NCBI RefSeq assembly: GCF_020524585.1
Contig: NZ_JAIVLK010000006.1
Location: 248,001-312,000 of the forward strand
From: Celeribacter naphthalenivorans
GTDB lineage: Bacteria > Pseudomonadota > Alphaproteobacteria > Rhodobacterales > Rhodobacteraceae
Reading direction: 5' to 3'
DNA length: 64,000 nucleotides
Below the pieces are notes generated by a model. It did no database searches and was not told where the DNA came from. It saw nothing but the letters and a program-made list of their open reading frames with translations. Of this stretch, positions 55,132-62,602 are shown piece after piece. Both the position numbers and the translations under genes were made by a program. Every line of letters starts with the position of its first letter. Position 1 is the first letter of the stretch.

Positions 55132-55913
55132 TGGCCGTTACCTCCCGGCATCTGAGACGCGAGGCCAAAGGCTTCATCGTCAGCGGCGCTATATGGTTGG
55201 CCGGACGGGCGCTGCTTCTCACCAGTCGCGCCGATCATCGCATTGGCCTCGGAGACGGCGCGGCCCCAAGCTGCGGCGGTCTTTTCACCCTTCGTCATTG
55301 GACCGGAGCCATCATCCGCACCAAAGCTTGCCAATTCGGCGTCCCTTTCTTCGAGTGAGAGAAAGCGAGGTGCGGGCTGGTCAATCGGCAACGAGGCCAG
55401 CAGCGTGGCAATGGCGCTGGCCGGGATCGGATTGTCGCCATCAAGGGTGAGGGCAACGGCGCTGCGGAAACGGCCTTTCGCGCCCGGATGGCTGAAGGCT
55501 GAGGCGATACGGCGGCGCTCTTGCTGGGCGGCTTCAGAGCCGAAGGCACCCGGCGCCGGCAAGGTCAGCGCCGGTTCACTGAGGTCTTCGTCGCGAGGAA
55601 GGTTGCCAAGGATTGCCTGAGCCTGACCGGCGCTGATCGGGCCAGAAAGGCCGAGTTTCAAAGCTTGCCGAGCGCGGCCCATATCGGTTCCGGCACGAAC
55701 AATAGCCGCGATCCGCCCCCGCTCGTTAGCGGCTTCGGACAGCGCGGCCTCAGCCTCAAGCGCGGCGATTTCTTCGCGCTCCACGTCCTGCTCGATCTGT
55801 TTGCGGGCCTCCCGGCGGGCATCGCCGGAGGCCGCAACGGAGTTCATGCGGGCCTCCACTTCATTTGAGCGGCGTTGGCGGGCAGCGGGGGACAGGTCAA
55901 GTTTGACGGTCAT
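55128..55913 (-). CDS. Phage-type protein with two protease-tail-like repeats
   Basis: A 261-residue protein from the ATG after AAAGGA. A coiled-coil N terminus precedes two similar segments: ERGRIAAIVRAGTDMGRARQ with ISAGQAQAILGNLP, and ERRRIASAFSHPGAKGRFRS with IPASAIATLLASLP. Such segments occur once at the C terminus of S49-type phage prohead proteases. The protease domain itself is absent. It may be a scaffold or capsid-size factor. Confidence 0.55.
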   Translation of the reverse strand: MTVKLDLSPAARQRRSNEVEARMNSVAASGDARREARKQIEQDVEREEIAALEAEAALSEAANERGRIAAIVRAGTDMGRARQALKLGLSGPISAGQAQAILGNLPRDEDLSEPALTLPAPGAFGSEAAQQERRRIASAFSHPGAKGRFRSAVALTLDGDNPIPASAIATLLASLPIDQPAPRFLSLEERDAELASFGADDGSGPMTKGEKTAAAWGRAVSEANAMIGATGEKQRPSGQPYSAADDEAFGLASQMPGGNGQ

Positions 55914-56022
55914 TTTCGGTATCCTTTCTGTTCGGATCAATCAGCTTGGCCGCGCGGCGCAGGAGCATCTTCGTCGCCTTCGGCAGCGGGGTCTCGTCTT
56001 CGGTCGTTTCGGGTTGAGCCAT
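55897..56022 (-). CDS. Small phage-type protein, 41 aa
   Basis: A 41-residue frame starting MAQPETTEDETPLPKATKM, with AAAGGA before the ATG and a 17-base overlap with the following gene. Acidic N terminus, basic centre (LLRRAAKLIDPNRK). Function unknown. Confidence 0.45.
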   Translation of the reverse strand: MAQPETTEDETPLPKATKMLLRRAAKLIDPNRKDTENDRQT

Positions 56023-56109
56023 GGGATTTCCTTTCGATTTGGAGGGCCGGAACGCAACGCAACAGCAAATTTCGGAGTTGTGAAAATAGGCAAATCTCGG
56101 GCGGCGGCG

Positions 56110-56181
56110 GCCCCGCCCCTAGGGGGCAAAAGAACGGTCCCTAGGGGGGAGGGGGCCTATGCTATGGCCCGCTGACGGGCC
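56110..56181. repeat. Cluster of GC palindromes
   Basis: CCCCTAGGGG at 56116-56125 and CCCTAGGG at 56139-56146 lie within larger GGCCCC...GGGGGCC arms, followed by GGCCCG-CTGA-CGGGCC at 56166-56181. It occupies the only sizeable gap in the leftward gene train (56023-56286). Confidence 0.6.
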
Positions 56182-56286
56182 GCTCCGTGGCCCTGCGTGG
56201 GTTGGTGGTGGCGGGCACCCAACACCCTGTCGAACCCGCCACCCGCCGCCGAGAAACGGGAGAGAAACCGGCGGCAAAGTCATTGA

Positions 56287-56868
56287 TCAGGCGGGCAGCG
56301 AGGCGTCCGAGGCGAGGACGGCTTGCGGGTCCGCGTCCGCACGCCGCTGCACATCTAGACCACTGGCCTCTAGTGCTCGCACAATGCCCTCTTCGACAAG
56401 CTCGATCTCAAGCAGTTCTACTTGAGCACGTTCGATCTTCTCGGCCCGCTCCTGACGCGACAGGCATTCACGCCCCAGAACAGCCGCCTCGACTTTTTCC
56501 TCCACGATTGAGCGAACGGACGGCAGTGCCGTCGCGATGATCAAGCCCCACAAAACCTCATCAGCGCGGTGGTGAGCGCGACCGCTTTTGCCATCAAGGA
56601 CATAAGTGAAATCAGGCAGGCTCAATTCTCCAGCGCGGAGGCCGGGGTCAAGAAGCAACTCCGGGCGCAGGCTTTGAAATGCCTCTTCGGCCTGTTTTTC
56701 AGCCCAGTTGTCGAACAATTCCAGAGCTTCACCGACCGGCAGCGGGGCGACCTCAAGGCGGCGAATTTCCGATTGAATGTCCGCGTTTTTTGCTCTGATA
56801 ACATCGAGCTGGTCCATGGCATCCGTGACAGCGGAGCGGGACGCAGTAAGTTTCTTCAAAAGGCTCAT
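56287..56868 (-). CDS. Hypothetical helical protein, 193 aa
   Basis: The start at 56868 (MSLLKKLTASRSAV) has GAGGG seven bases upstream and overlaps the preceding gene by four bases. It is mostly helical with coiled-coil stretches (DQLDVIRAKNADIQSEIRRL; QERAEKIERAQVELLEIELV) and one glycine-rich turn near the middle. No family recognised. Confidence 0.6.
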   Translation of the reverse strand: MSLLKKLTASRSAVTDAMDQLDVIRAKNADIQSEIRRLEVAPLPVGEALELFDNWAEKQAEEAFQSLRPELLLDPGLRAGELSLPDFTYVLDGKSGRAHHRADEVLWGLIIATALPSVRSIVEEKVEAAVLGRECLSRQERAEKIERAQVELLEIELVEEGIVRALEASGLDVQRRADADPQAVLASDASLPA

Positions 56869-57278
56869 TCGGCTACCCTCTGAGCGATCTTCCGCGCTTC
56901 CTCGGCCAACTGATCCGGGATTTGCAGGCCGTTTTCGACGGCGAACGACAGGCATTTACGGAACAACGAATTTGCTTTCCCCGCAGTTGTACTGTGGGTG
57001 TTTTGTTCCGTCTGCATTTCTGCCATTTGGCGGGTCAGTTTTTCAATTTCCTTTTCGATCTCCTCCGCCTGTTCAAGGGCGGCGTGTCGTCCAGATGCAT
57101 CGCCATGTTCAGATTTCCAACGGAGATTTCCTGCCCGCTGCTTGGCGTCTTCGCGGCGCTCACGGAGGTCTTGATAATGGTCGCTTGCGTCACGCTGAAG
57201 GGCGCGGGCGGTCCTCCGTTTTTGGTCGAGGACCAGCAGTCGGTCGGCGTCGAATTCAATGGTTTCGGTAGTGGTCAT
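56865..57278 (-). CDS. Hypothetical coiled-coil protein, 137 aa
   Basis: Starts at MTTTETIEFD after AAGGAG. A long charged coiled coil fills the centre (LEQAEEIEKEIEKLTRQMAEM), followed by a short helical end. Coupled to the next gene by overlap. Function unknown. Confidence 0.6.
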   Translation of the reverse strand: MTTTETIEFDADRLLVLDQKRRTARALQRDASDHYQDLRERREDAKQRAGNLRWKSEHGDASGRHAALEQAEEIEKEIEKLTRQMAEMQTEQNTHSTTAGKANSLFRKCLSFAVENGLQIPDQLAEEARKIAQRVAE

Positions 57279-57346
57279 TTCGGGTGATCTCCTTCTGGTC
57301 CAGAAGATCACCGCTGACTTTCAATCGCACTATAGGTGCGGTGCAA

Positions 57347-58036
57347 TTATTTTCGCCGCATCCTCATGGCGCGGATGTGCTCTGCGACAGATTGCGCGGA
57401 TGGGCATGCGCCCGTGGCCGCGATCTCTCGCAACACCGCCTTGTGCGCCTCTGTGATGCGCGGCGGTTGATCATCGCCATGCCATGACCAGCGCGAACCG
57501 TGGGTGCGCTCATACATCCATTTTATGACCTTAGCTGCCTGTGTGGGCTGCATATGCGTGAACGGCTCCATCTGAGCCAATTCCCGCACCCCCCTGTTCC
57601 GCTCGAATATGGCTATCTCTCTGGCCAGCGAAGGCCGCCCGCCATCGGGTCGAAGGCCGATGAACACGTCAAGGCTCACGCCTTCGCGAAAGTGGCCTTC
57701 GGAGAAATACTGGCCGATCAGCGCATAGACCTCGCGAACCCGCTGGTTCGGATGAAGCCGGAGCCAATCCGTGCCCACGCCCAACGCCTTCGCCACCTCA
57801 CGCGCACCCGCCTCGCGCACGGCATCAGGGTCATCGTCCTGAATTTCCGATGATCCGACCATCTCCCAAATCGGGCGCTCATCGGACCATGTCGCGGAAA
57901 AGGGTTCCGGCATCTCTGATCCAATGATCTCGACCATATCGACCTCCGCCCCCGGCCCGTCAGGAGCCGGGGTGTCATGATCAGTCTCAGGCGCGGGGTA
58001 AATAATCCAATCGCGGTCGTCGTCATCTCTGATCAT
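57347..58036 (-). CDS. Hypothetical protein, 229 aa
   Basis: The start codon lies inside the preceding gene's end (ATG, MIRDDDDRDWIIYP). The N terminus is acidic and flexible. The core shows VREVYALIGQYFSEGHFREG and VSLDVFIGLRPDGGRPSLA, and a C-terminal basic helix (AEHIRAMRMRRK) may bind nucleic acid. It is not a recognised family. Confidence 0.55.
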   Translation of the reverse strand: MIRDDDDRDWIIYPAPETDHDTPAPDGPGAEVDMVEIIGSEMPEPFSATWSDERPIWEMVGSSEIQDDDPDAVREAGAREVAKALGVGTDWLRLHPNQRVREVYALIGQYFSEGHFREGVSLDVFIGLRPDGGRPSLAREIAIFERNRGVRELAQMEPFTHMQPTQAAKVIKWMYERTHGSRWSWHGDDQPPRITEAHKAVLREIAATGACPSAQSVAEHIRAMRMRRK

Positions 58037-58346
58037 CGCCGCGCTCCTCTTTGATACGTTTACGGTGCAATTCCCTGACCCGATTGAAATGGTCCGACAA
58101 GATCGCCTCAACAGCTTCTCGGGACATGCCGCGATCCAAAAAAGCAGAGCCGAGGATGTGAACATGTTCGCGCCAGAATTCGGCGCGGGCTGATTTGCTT
58201 GGCAGCGCGGCCATCTCCCGCTCGACTATCGAATGATCCAGTTCGATCACAGCCGGATGCGCCATGACCTGCGCGGGTTCGTCCCGCGCTGGTCCCGGCT
58301 TCCGGCCAATGCTCTTCGTTGCGAGAACGTGGAATTCACAGCTCAT
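58023..58346 (-). CDS. Hypothetical protein, 107 aa
   Basis: GGAGG before the ATG at 58346 supports this start. The frame is open upstream to 58790, but the upstream part runs through the decamer array. The helical C terminus reads EFWREHVHILGSAFLDRGM and AVEAILSDHFNRVRELHRKRIK. Function unknown. Confidence 0.6.
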   Translation of the reverse strand: MSCEFHVLATKSIGRKPGPARDEPAQVMAHPAVIELDHSIVEREMAALPSKSARAEFWREHVHILGSAFLDRGMSREAVEAILSDHFNRVRELHRKRIKEERGDDQR

Positions 58347-58581
58347 GGCGGGCCTCCATCCTCTGCAACGGGCAACAGGAAACATACGCCCCCCTCCTAT
58401 AAGGGAGGGGGGTGCGTGTGTTTCCCTGTATTGCGGCATGGAAACAGACGGTGGAAACAGACGTAAATTCGCGTGTGTTTCCGTGTGTTGCGTCTGTTTC
58501 CAAAACCGGAAACACACGGTCTGTTTCCGATGGCCGTTTTTCGCAGCGTGTGTTTCCCGCTTTTTTGGCGTCATTCTGCAT
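58336..58581 (-). CDS. Possible 81-aa frame spanning the decamer array
   Basis: From an ATG overlapping the ATPase gene's end, the peptide (MQNDAKKAGNTR, SETDRVFPVLETD, HGNTREF) runs to a stop that overlaps the next gene's start by eleven bases. These couplings favour real translation, but its composition is dictated by the repeats, so it may only be a frame through a non-coding array. Confidence 0.3.
   Translation of the reverse strand: MQNDAKKAGNTRCEKRPSETDRVFPVLETDATHGNTREFTSVSTVCFHAAIQGNTRTPLPYRRGAYVSCCPLQRMEARHEL
58416..58557. repeat. Eight copies of decamer GTSTGTTTCC in both orientations
   Basis: Copies lie at 58416-58425, 58440-58449 (inverted), 58453-58462 (inverted), 58473-58482, 58492-58501, 58508-58517 (inverted), 58519-58528 and 58548-58557. 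The third base is G or C. This is an iteron-like array next to the ATPase gene, consistent with an origin of replication or a multi-site operator. A perfect 9-base inverted repeat, CCCCCCTCC/GGAGGGGGG, flanks it at 58389-58412. Confidence 0.8.
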
Positions 58582-59695
58582 GATCGCCTCCATCTCTGAT
58601 GGTCGAAAATTTCCCATCTTCGGACCGTGTAACAAGCCCTTCGGCTTCGAGATTTTCCAATATGCGAGTTGTAGTTGTGCGCTCTGACTTCACCGCATTC
58701 TTGGCGGTGCTGCGCTTCACAATTCCAGCCTCGACAAGTATGCGGCGGGCGTCTTCTACGGTGAATGGATCGGATGGGAGGAGGCGACATGCCGCGATAG
58801 CGCGGCCTTTCGCCTCCGCCTGCTTTTTCTCGTTACCAGCCAACGCGCCTCGGCTATTCTTAGGAGCTTCTGTTGCCTCCTCAATAACCGCCGATGTCAC
58901 TGGCTCGCCGTCTTCATCAGTTCCGATCTCAATGGCCTTCAAGGTGAAATGAAGCGGAGCCGCGTAGCCATTATCCCGCTGCTTTGTGAATTCAGCCGAC
59001 GCACGTTTCATATTCTTGTCCTCGACTTTTAACTCTATCTCGCTGTCGAGTGAGGCATGGAACGAATAATGACCGCGAGCACCTTTGGCCGCATCCTTTC
59101 CGGTATGATGAACCAACATGACATGCGCTTCGGTTGCCGTCTGAATACGGCCACAATTCGCGGCCACCGCGCCCATATCCCTACCGTCATTCTCATTGCC
59201 CTGACCCATTGACCGCGCAAGCGTATCCACGATCACCAACGAAGGAGGCATTGCCATCTGCTCTTTGATAAGCTGGATGATCTCAGCCGCATCGTCTGGG
59301 CCGCAAAGATCAATGGACGAGCGCAGGACACCCATGCCAGCCGCCTCAGCCTGAGCGGCCACATCCGGCTTGGTAAGCCTAAGCGCAGCAGCCCTATTCC
59401 CGAACACCGCACCGCCTTCGGCGGAAATATATACCGCAGGGCCAGCGCCTACAGAGACCCGATGCCCGAACCACGGAATGCCCGCCGAAACGTGTGCCGC
59501 TAGGTCGAGGGCCAAGAAGCTCTTGCCGACATTGCTGGGTCCGAACATGCATGAAAACGCGCCACGATCCAAAACACCTTTGACGAGGTATCTGCCTTGG
59601 AGCACAGGCTTAATCTGATCCAGAGGCTCAAAAGCGCTCACAAGTTCCGCCTGTCTGCGTCCTATATTTGTGTTTGCGCGCACCGCTTCAGCCAT
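58571..59695 (-). CDS. AAA/RecA-fold ATPase (RepA-like, AAA_25)
   Basis: A 374-residue protein from the ATG at 59695. SCMFGPSNVGKSFLALDLAAH is Walker A, SLVIVDTLARSMG is Walker B, and the LVHHTGKDAAKGARGHYSF element matches RepA/DnaB-type hexameric helicase ATPases of plasmids and satellites. A C-terminal winged-helix-like part follows (TRILENLEAEGLVTRSEDGKF). It is likely the replication or regulatory ATPase of the element. It lies immediately beside the decamer array. Confidence 0.8.
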   Translation of the reverse strand: MAEAVRANTNIGRRQAELVSAFEPLDQIKPVLQGRYLVKGVLDRGAFSCMFGPSNVGKSFLALDLAAHVSAGIPWFGHRVSVGAGPAVYISAEGGAVFGNRAAALRLTKPDVAAQAEAAGMGVLRSSIDLCGPDDAAEIIQLIKEQMAMPPSLVIVDTLARSMGQGNENDGRDMGAVAANCGRIQTATEAHVMLVHHTGKDAAKGARGHYSFHASLDSEIELKVEDKNMKRASAEFTKQRDNGYAAPLHFTLKAIEIGTDEDGEPVTSAVIEEATEAPKNSRGALAGNEKKQAEAKGRAIAACRLLPSDPFTVEDARRILVEAGIVKRSTAKNAVKSERTTTTRILENLEAEGLVTRSEDGKFSTIRDGGDHAE

Positions 59696-59924
59696 GACGC
59701 CCACCCTCATCACGGCGCACGGCAACCCGCACCGACCAAGCAAGGGCGCGGAGGTCGATAGCGGCTCCCAAAAGGGCCAGAAAGCAGGCAGTCGCGGTGA
59801 ATATTGATTGATCCAAAAACAGTCCGAAGGTATCCTCTCGGGGAAGGGTTTTGGTGGACCCCCAAGCATGGTTTAAGGCCCCGGCACGCTCCGCGTAGCC
59901 GGGGTTTTCCTTTTCTCGGATCAT
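59688..59924 (-). CDS. Hypothetical small protein, 78 aa
   Basis: The start overlaps the AlpA-type gene's stop (ATGA) and the end overlaps the ATPase start by eight bases. The centre has a weak hydrophobic stretch (FTATACFLALLGAAIDLRALAW). Function unknown; included because of the double coupling. Confidence 0.5.
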   Translation of the reverse strand: MIREKENPGYAERAGALNHAWGSTKTLPREDTFGLFLDQSIFTATACFLALLGAAIDLRALAWSVRVAVRRDEGGRHG

Positions 59925-60109
59925 GCCGCGCCCTCCGCTTTCGACGCTTCCCAATTTTCAATATCGGAAAGACGGAAACGCGAGCAGCCCGGAGAAAGCA
60001 TGATCGGTTTCGGGAATGTGGGATCAGTCTTGGACCAGCGCCAAATTGTGACCCGATGGACCCCATAGCGTTCTGCAACCTGCACATCAGACAAGAAAAT
60101 TGCACTCAT
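59921..60109 (-). CDS. AlpA-type excisionase/regulator
   Basis: A 62-residue MerR/AlpA-like HTH protein: FLSDVQVAERYGVHRVTIWRWSK, then FPKPIMLSPGCSRFRLSDIENWE. Such proteins direct element excision and activate phage-satellite genes. GGAGG lies seven bases before the ATG. It opens the leftward gene train beside the integrase, as in P4-like elements. Confidence 0.85.
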   Translation of the reverse strand: MSAIFLSDVQVAERYGVHRVTIWRWSKTDPTFPKPIMLSPGCSRFRLSDIENWEASKAEGAA

Positions 60110-60487
60110 TTCTGGTCCTCCCGTTGCGCCAAGAACATGGACCGAGAGGGAACATGGGACAGCCCCAGCGAACGCTGAGAAGTAAAATGTGCGTCATGCG
60201 ACGCGTATGTGAAAGGCATGGATTGCCCCCTTGATTGACACTCTCCCTTTGCAGAGAGAGGATGAGCGCTCCATGGCCAGCGGCCAGCATGCTATCAATC
60301 AAATGTTCCCGGCTTTTTGCGGGGAGGGTCTTTTCGTACCGGCACGGAGCTTCAAGCCGGTGCTTGTATATTTGGTATTCACGTTGCGGATTGCAAGCGG
60401 AGATATATGCGTGCAAGAGATTTTCTCTTTCGCAAGAAAATGCCCACGCTTTCAACCGAAGCGCGGGCCAGATTTTGCCCTAACAGA
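60110..60487. other. Integrase-alpA spacer with structured DNA
   Basis: About 380 bases. GCGTC-ATGC-GACGC (60191-60204) is a small palindrome. At 60231-60302 TTGATTGA/TCAATCAA arms enclose CTCTC/GAGAG, the palindrome GAGCGCTC and TGGCC-AGC-GGCCA, a cloverleaf-like fold. The integrase terminator is at 60442-60468. No protein gene seen. Confidence 0.55.
60442..60468 (-). terminator. Terminator after the integrase gene
   Basis: On the minus strand GCCCGCGCTT pairs with AAGCGTGGGC (one C/A mismatch) and is followed by ATTTTCTT. Confidence 0.7.
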
Positions 60488-61798
60488 TCAGGCCGTTGTC
60501 GGAAACTGCACCACGGTTTTGGCCTCTTTTCCATTGAGAAAATCCGACCATTGAACCATGAGCGCCCTCCTCCGCTCAAACATATCTGTCCGTCGATACG
60601 CGCGCTCGACCTTGTTCCCAACAGTGTGCGCGAGCGCGAGTTCAGCCAAATCACGATCCACGCCACGCTCGGCACACCAATCCCGGAAGCTGGACCTGAG
60701 GCCGTGAGGCACGGCGGGCTTTCCTGAACGGGCATCCAGCCATCCGGGCTGACCGGCTTTCTCGGCATCCGCCTGCATCCGCCTCATAACCGCTGAGACC
60801 GACATGTCCGACAACATGCCACCTCTCACAGCCGGGAACATGAAATCGCTTCCTTCCATTCGAGGCAGGTTTTGCAGAAGCTCCACAGCGGCAGGCGACA
60901 ATGCGACACGATGCTCGGCCCCCGCCTTCATCCGCGACGCCGGTATCGTCCAGACCCCCGCCTCTAGGTCGATCTCTCCCCATGTCGCTCCCCTCACCTC
61001 GCCGGATCGGCTGGCGCAAAGCGTTGCAAAGCGGAGAGCCGCCGCCCCCATTCCTTCCCGCTCGGAAACCTCCGCCCACCATTCGGGCAAACGATCCACA
61101 GGCACCGCAGGGTAATTGCCCTTTACGCCCTTTGACGCCTTCGCCTGAGAGGGCAGAAGCTCCTGCAAATTTCCCTTCCATGTGACAGGGTTATCTCCCT
61201 GCCGATGACCTGCCACCGTCGCCCACGCGAATATACCTTCGAGGTAGCCTTTGAGTTTACCGGCAGTATCAATTTTTACGGTCCAGATCGGCTCCAAAAC
61301 CCGAAGAATGTCCTGAGTTCGGACATCTTGTAAGGACATAGCCCCAATCATTGGGTAGGCGTATCTCGCCAAAGTGGACCGCACAGCCTTCTGCGATTTC
61401 TCGGGGCGGTCTTTGAGCTTGGCGGCCATCCACTTATCCGCAGCAACTTCGAAGGTCATACTCCGCGCCCGAGCCGCCACGAGAGCGGCACGGGCCGCCT
61501 TGCGCTCCTCTATCGGGTCGATGCCTGCGGCAATTTTCTCTTTTGCTTCCTTGGCCCTTTTGCGGGCATCAGCTAGAGAAACCTCGGGATAGGCACCAAG
61601 ACCAATGGCTCGTCGCGAGCCGCCGATCACAGTTCGTAAAATCCAGCTCTTTGCCTCGTTTGGCGTGATCTGCAATTGGAGACCCGCAACACCGCCGACG
61701 GCATGCCATTCGTTCCTGTCTCGCTCCCCCGAATGCATCGCGCGTTTAACATCAAGCGCCCCCCATTCCCGTGCCCTCTTCGGCATCATGCCCTCCAT
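60488..61798 (-). CDS. Tyrosine integrase (P4-type, DUF4102 N terminus)
   Basis: 436 residues. The N-terminal arm-binding domain (WHAVGGVAGLQLQITPNEAKSW, IGLGAYPEVSLADARKRAKE) is of the P4 integrase type, and the core-binding domain spans about 115-205. The catalytic residues appear as Arg in CASRSGEVRGATW, His-x-x-Arg in PHGLRSSFRDW, His in ALAHTVGN and Tyr in VERAYRRTD. It lies 247 bases inside attR, so it would recombine attL and attR at the tRNA-Gly end. Start could also be the ATG at 61786. Confidence 0.93.
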   Translation of the reverse strand: MEGMMPKRAREWGALDVKRAMHSGERDRNEWHAVGGVAGLQLQITPNEAKSWILRTVIGGSRRAIGLGAYPEVSLADARKRAKEAKEKIAAGIDPIEERKAARAALVAARARSMTFEVAADKWMAAKLKDRPEKSQKAVRSTLARYAYPMIGAMSLQDVRTQDILRVLEPIWTVKIDTAGKLKGYLEGIFAWATVAGHRQGDNPVTWKGNLQELLPSQAKASKGVKGNYPAVPVDRLPEWWAEVSEREGMGAAALRFATLCASRSGEVRGATWGEIDLEAGVWTIPASRMKAGAEHRVALSPAAVELLQNLPRMEGSDFMFPAVRGGMLSDMSVSAVMRRMQADAEKAGQPGWLDARSGKPAVPHGLRSSFRDWCAERGVDRDLAELALAHTVGNKVERAYRRTDMFERRRALMVQWSDFLNGKEAKTVVQFPTTA

Positions 61799-62045
61799 TC
61801 AATCAAAGCGGGTGCGAAAACAGGAATATAACCCCATCAAGTCGCCAAGCCGCTAGCCATCAAAGCGGGACGAAAATACACGAAATAGAAAAGGCCTATT
61901 TACGCGTATGCGCCATGCCGCTAGCCATAATTTTTGCTACAATGTGCAATTTTGTGCAAGGGGTTGTTTCTATAAATTCTTGCAAGTATTTGTTTTATTT
62001 TAGGTTATTTTACAAATTGCAACAAACAACAACTACCCAAAGGCG

Positions 62046-62062
62046 CCCGTTACCCGCTCCAA
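62046..62062 (+). repeat. Right attachment site (attR)
   Basis: An exact copy of the 17 bases at 47655-47671. It is a stub of tRNA-Gly sequence outside any tRNA. Confidence 0.85.
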
Positions 62063-62105
62063 ATTTCCACAGATTGTTTTGTAGGCTTTGCCCTCTGCTA
62101 ACCGA

Positions 62106-62534
62106 TCAGGGATCAATCTCTTGTCGGACGTTTTTCTGTCCCGGTTTATGGCGGCGGGCGGCGCGCAACATGCGTTGAAATTCCGGGCAGGAAAAATGAT
62201 CCCGCTCTGGGCAATGCGCTGTGTGACGCACCATTTGTGCCAACGACATCAATCGCTTGGCGTGAACCTCGATCTCTTCGGCACGCTGTGTAAGCTCGGC
62301 TCTCTTCACCTGAATCTGACCGTCAGGTGTCATCCAATCACGGATATCATCAAGTGAGAACCCGGCCCAACGTGCCAAGCTGATCGCATCCAGTGTCTCA
62401 AGCACCTGCGCCTCGAACAATCGCCGCAATCCGCGCCGCCCGACAGATGAAATCAGTCCTTTTTCCTCATAATATCTGAGTGTTGACGCGGGGTATCCGC
62501 TGCGTTTCGCAACCTCTGAAATATCCAAAACCAT
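62106..62534 (-). CDS. MerR-family regulator
   Basis: A 142-residue MerR protein from the ATG at 62534. The winged HTH reads ISEVAKRSGYPASTLRYYEEKGL, followed by a dimerisation helix and a C-terminal HCPERDHFSCPEF with two cysteines, unlike the four-Cys SoxR cluster. It may sense a metal or redox cue. It is divergent from a DUF2938 gene whose promoter has the 19-base spacer of MerR-controlled promoters. The frame is open to 62597, but the earlier part covers that promoter. Confidence 0.88.
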   Translation of the reverse strand: MVLDISEVAKRSGYPASTLRYYEEKGLISSVGRRGLRRLFEAQVLETLDAISLARWAGFSLDDIRDWMTPDGQIQVKRAELTQRAEEIEVHAKRLMSLAQMVRHTAHCPERDHFSCPEFQRMLRAARRHKPGQKNVRQEIDP

Positions 62535-62538
62535 GCTC

Positions 62539-62569
62539 TTGACCTCAAGTCGACTTGAAGTGGCAGGAT
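62539..62569 (+). promoter_or_regulatory. MerR-type promoter with 19-base spacer and operator
   Basis: TTGACC (62539-62544) and CAGGAT (62564-62569) stand 19 bases apart. The spacer holds the palindrome TCAAGTCGACTTGA (62545-62558), and the wider CCTCAAGT...ACTTGA resembles the SoxR/CueR-class operator. The MerR regulator would untwist this promoter to activate the DUF2938 gene. Confidence 0.75.
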
Positions 62570-62602
62570 AGGTTCTTCTGACATTAAAAGAAAGCATCGC
62601 AC

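Larger units (their letters stand above)
47655..62062. mobile_element. Integrated element at tRNA-Gly, about 14.4 kb
   Basis: The bounds are the 17-base direct repeats at the tRNA-Gly 3' end and at 62046-62062. A tyrosine integrase (60488-61798) lies just inside the right border and an AlpA-type gene follows it. The interior is a leftward train of overlapping genes with a RecA-fold ATPase, two small-terminase-like proteins and phage-like hypotheticals, plus a rightward DUF4123/effector/immunity cargo at the left end. No capsid, portal, large terminase, tail or lysis gene is recognised. It is best read as a phage satellite or integrative replicon. The completeness of the satellite genome is not known. 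Confidence 0.85.

Noticed and set aside
58416-58557. CRISPR-like reading of the repeat array
   Set aside because: Units are only 10 bases, in both orientations, with irregular 2-19 base gaps, and there are no cas genes.
58412-58687. 91-residue rightward frame through the decamer array
   Set aside because: Its composition comes from the repeats and it opposes the ATPase gene. No ribosome site.
60231-60302. tRNA-like gene in the integrase spacer
   Set aside because: The length and folding resemble a cloverleaf, but there is no T-loop consensus, anticodon loop or CCA-type end.
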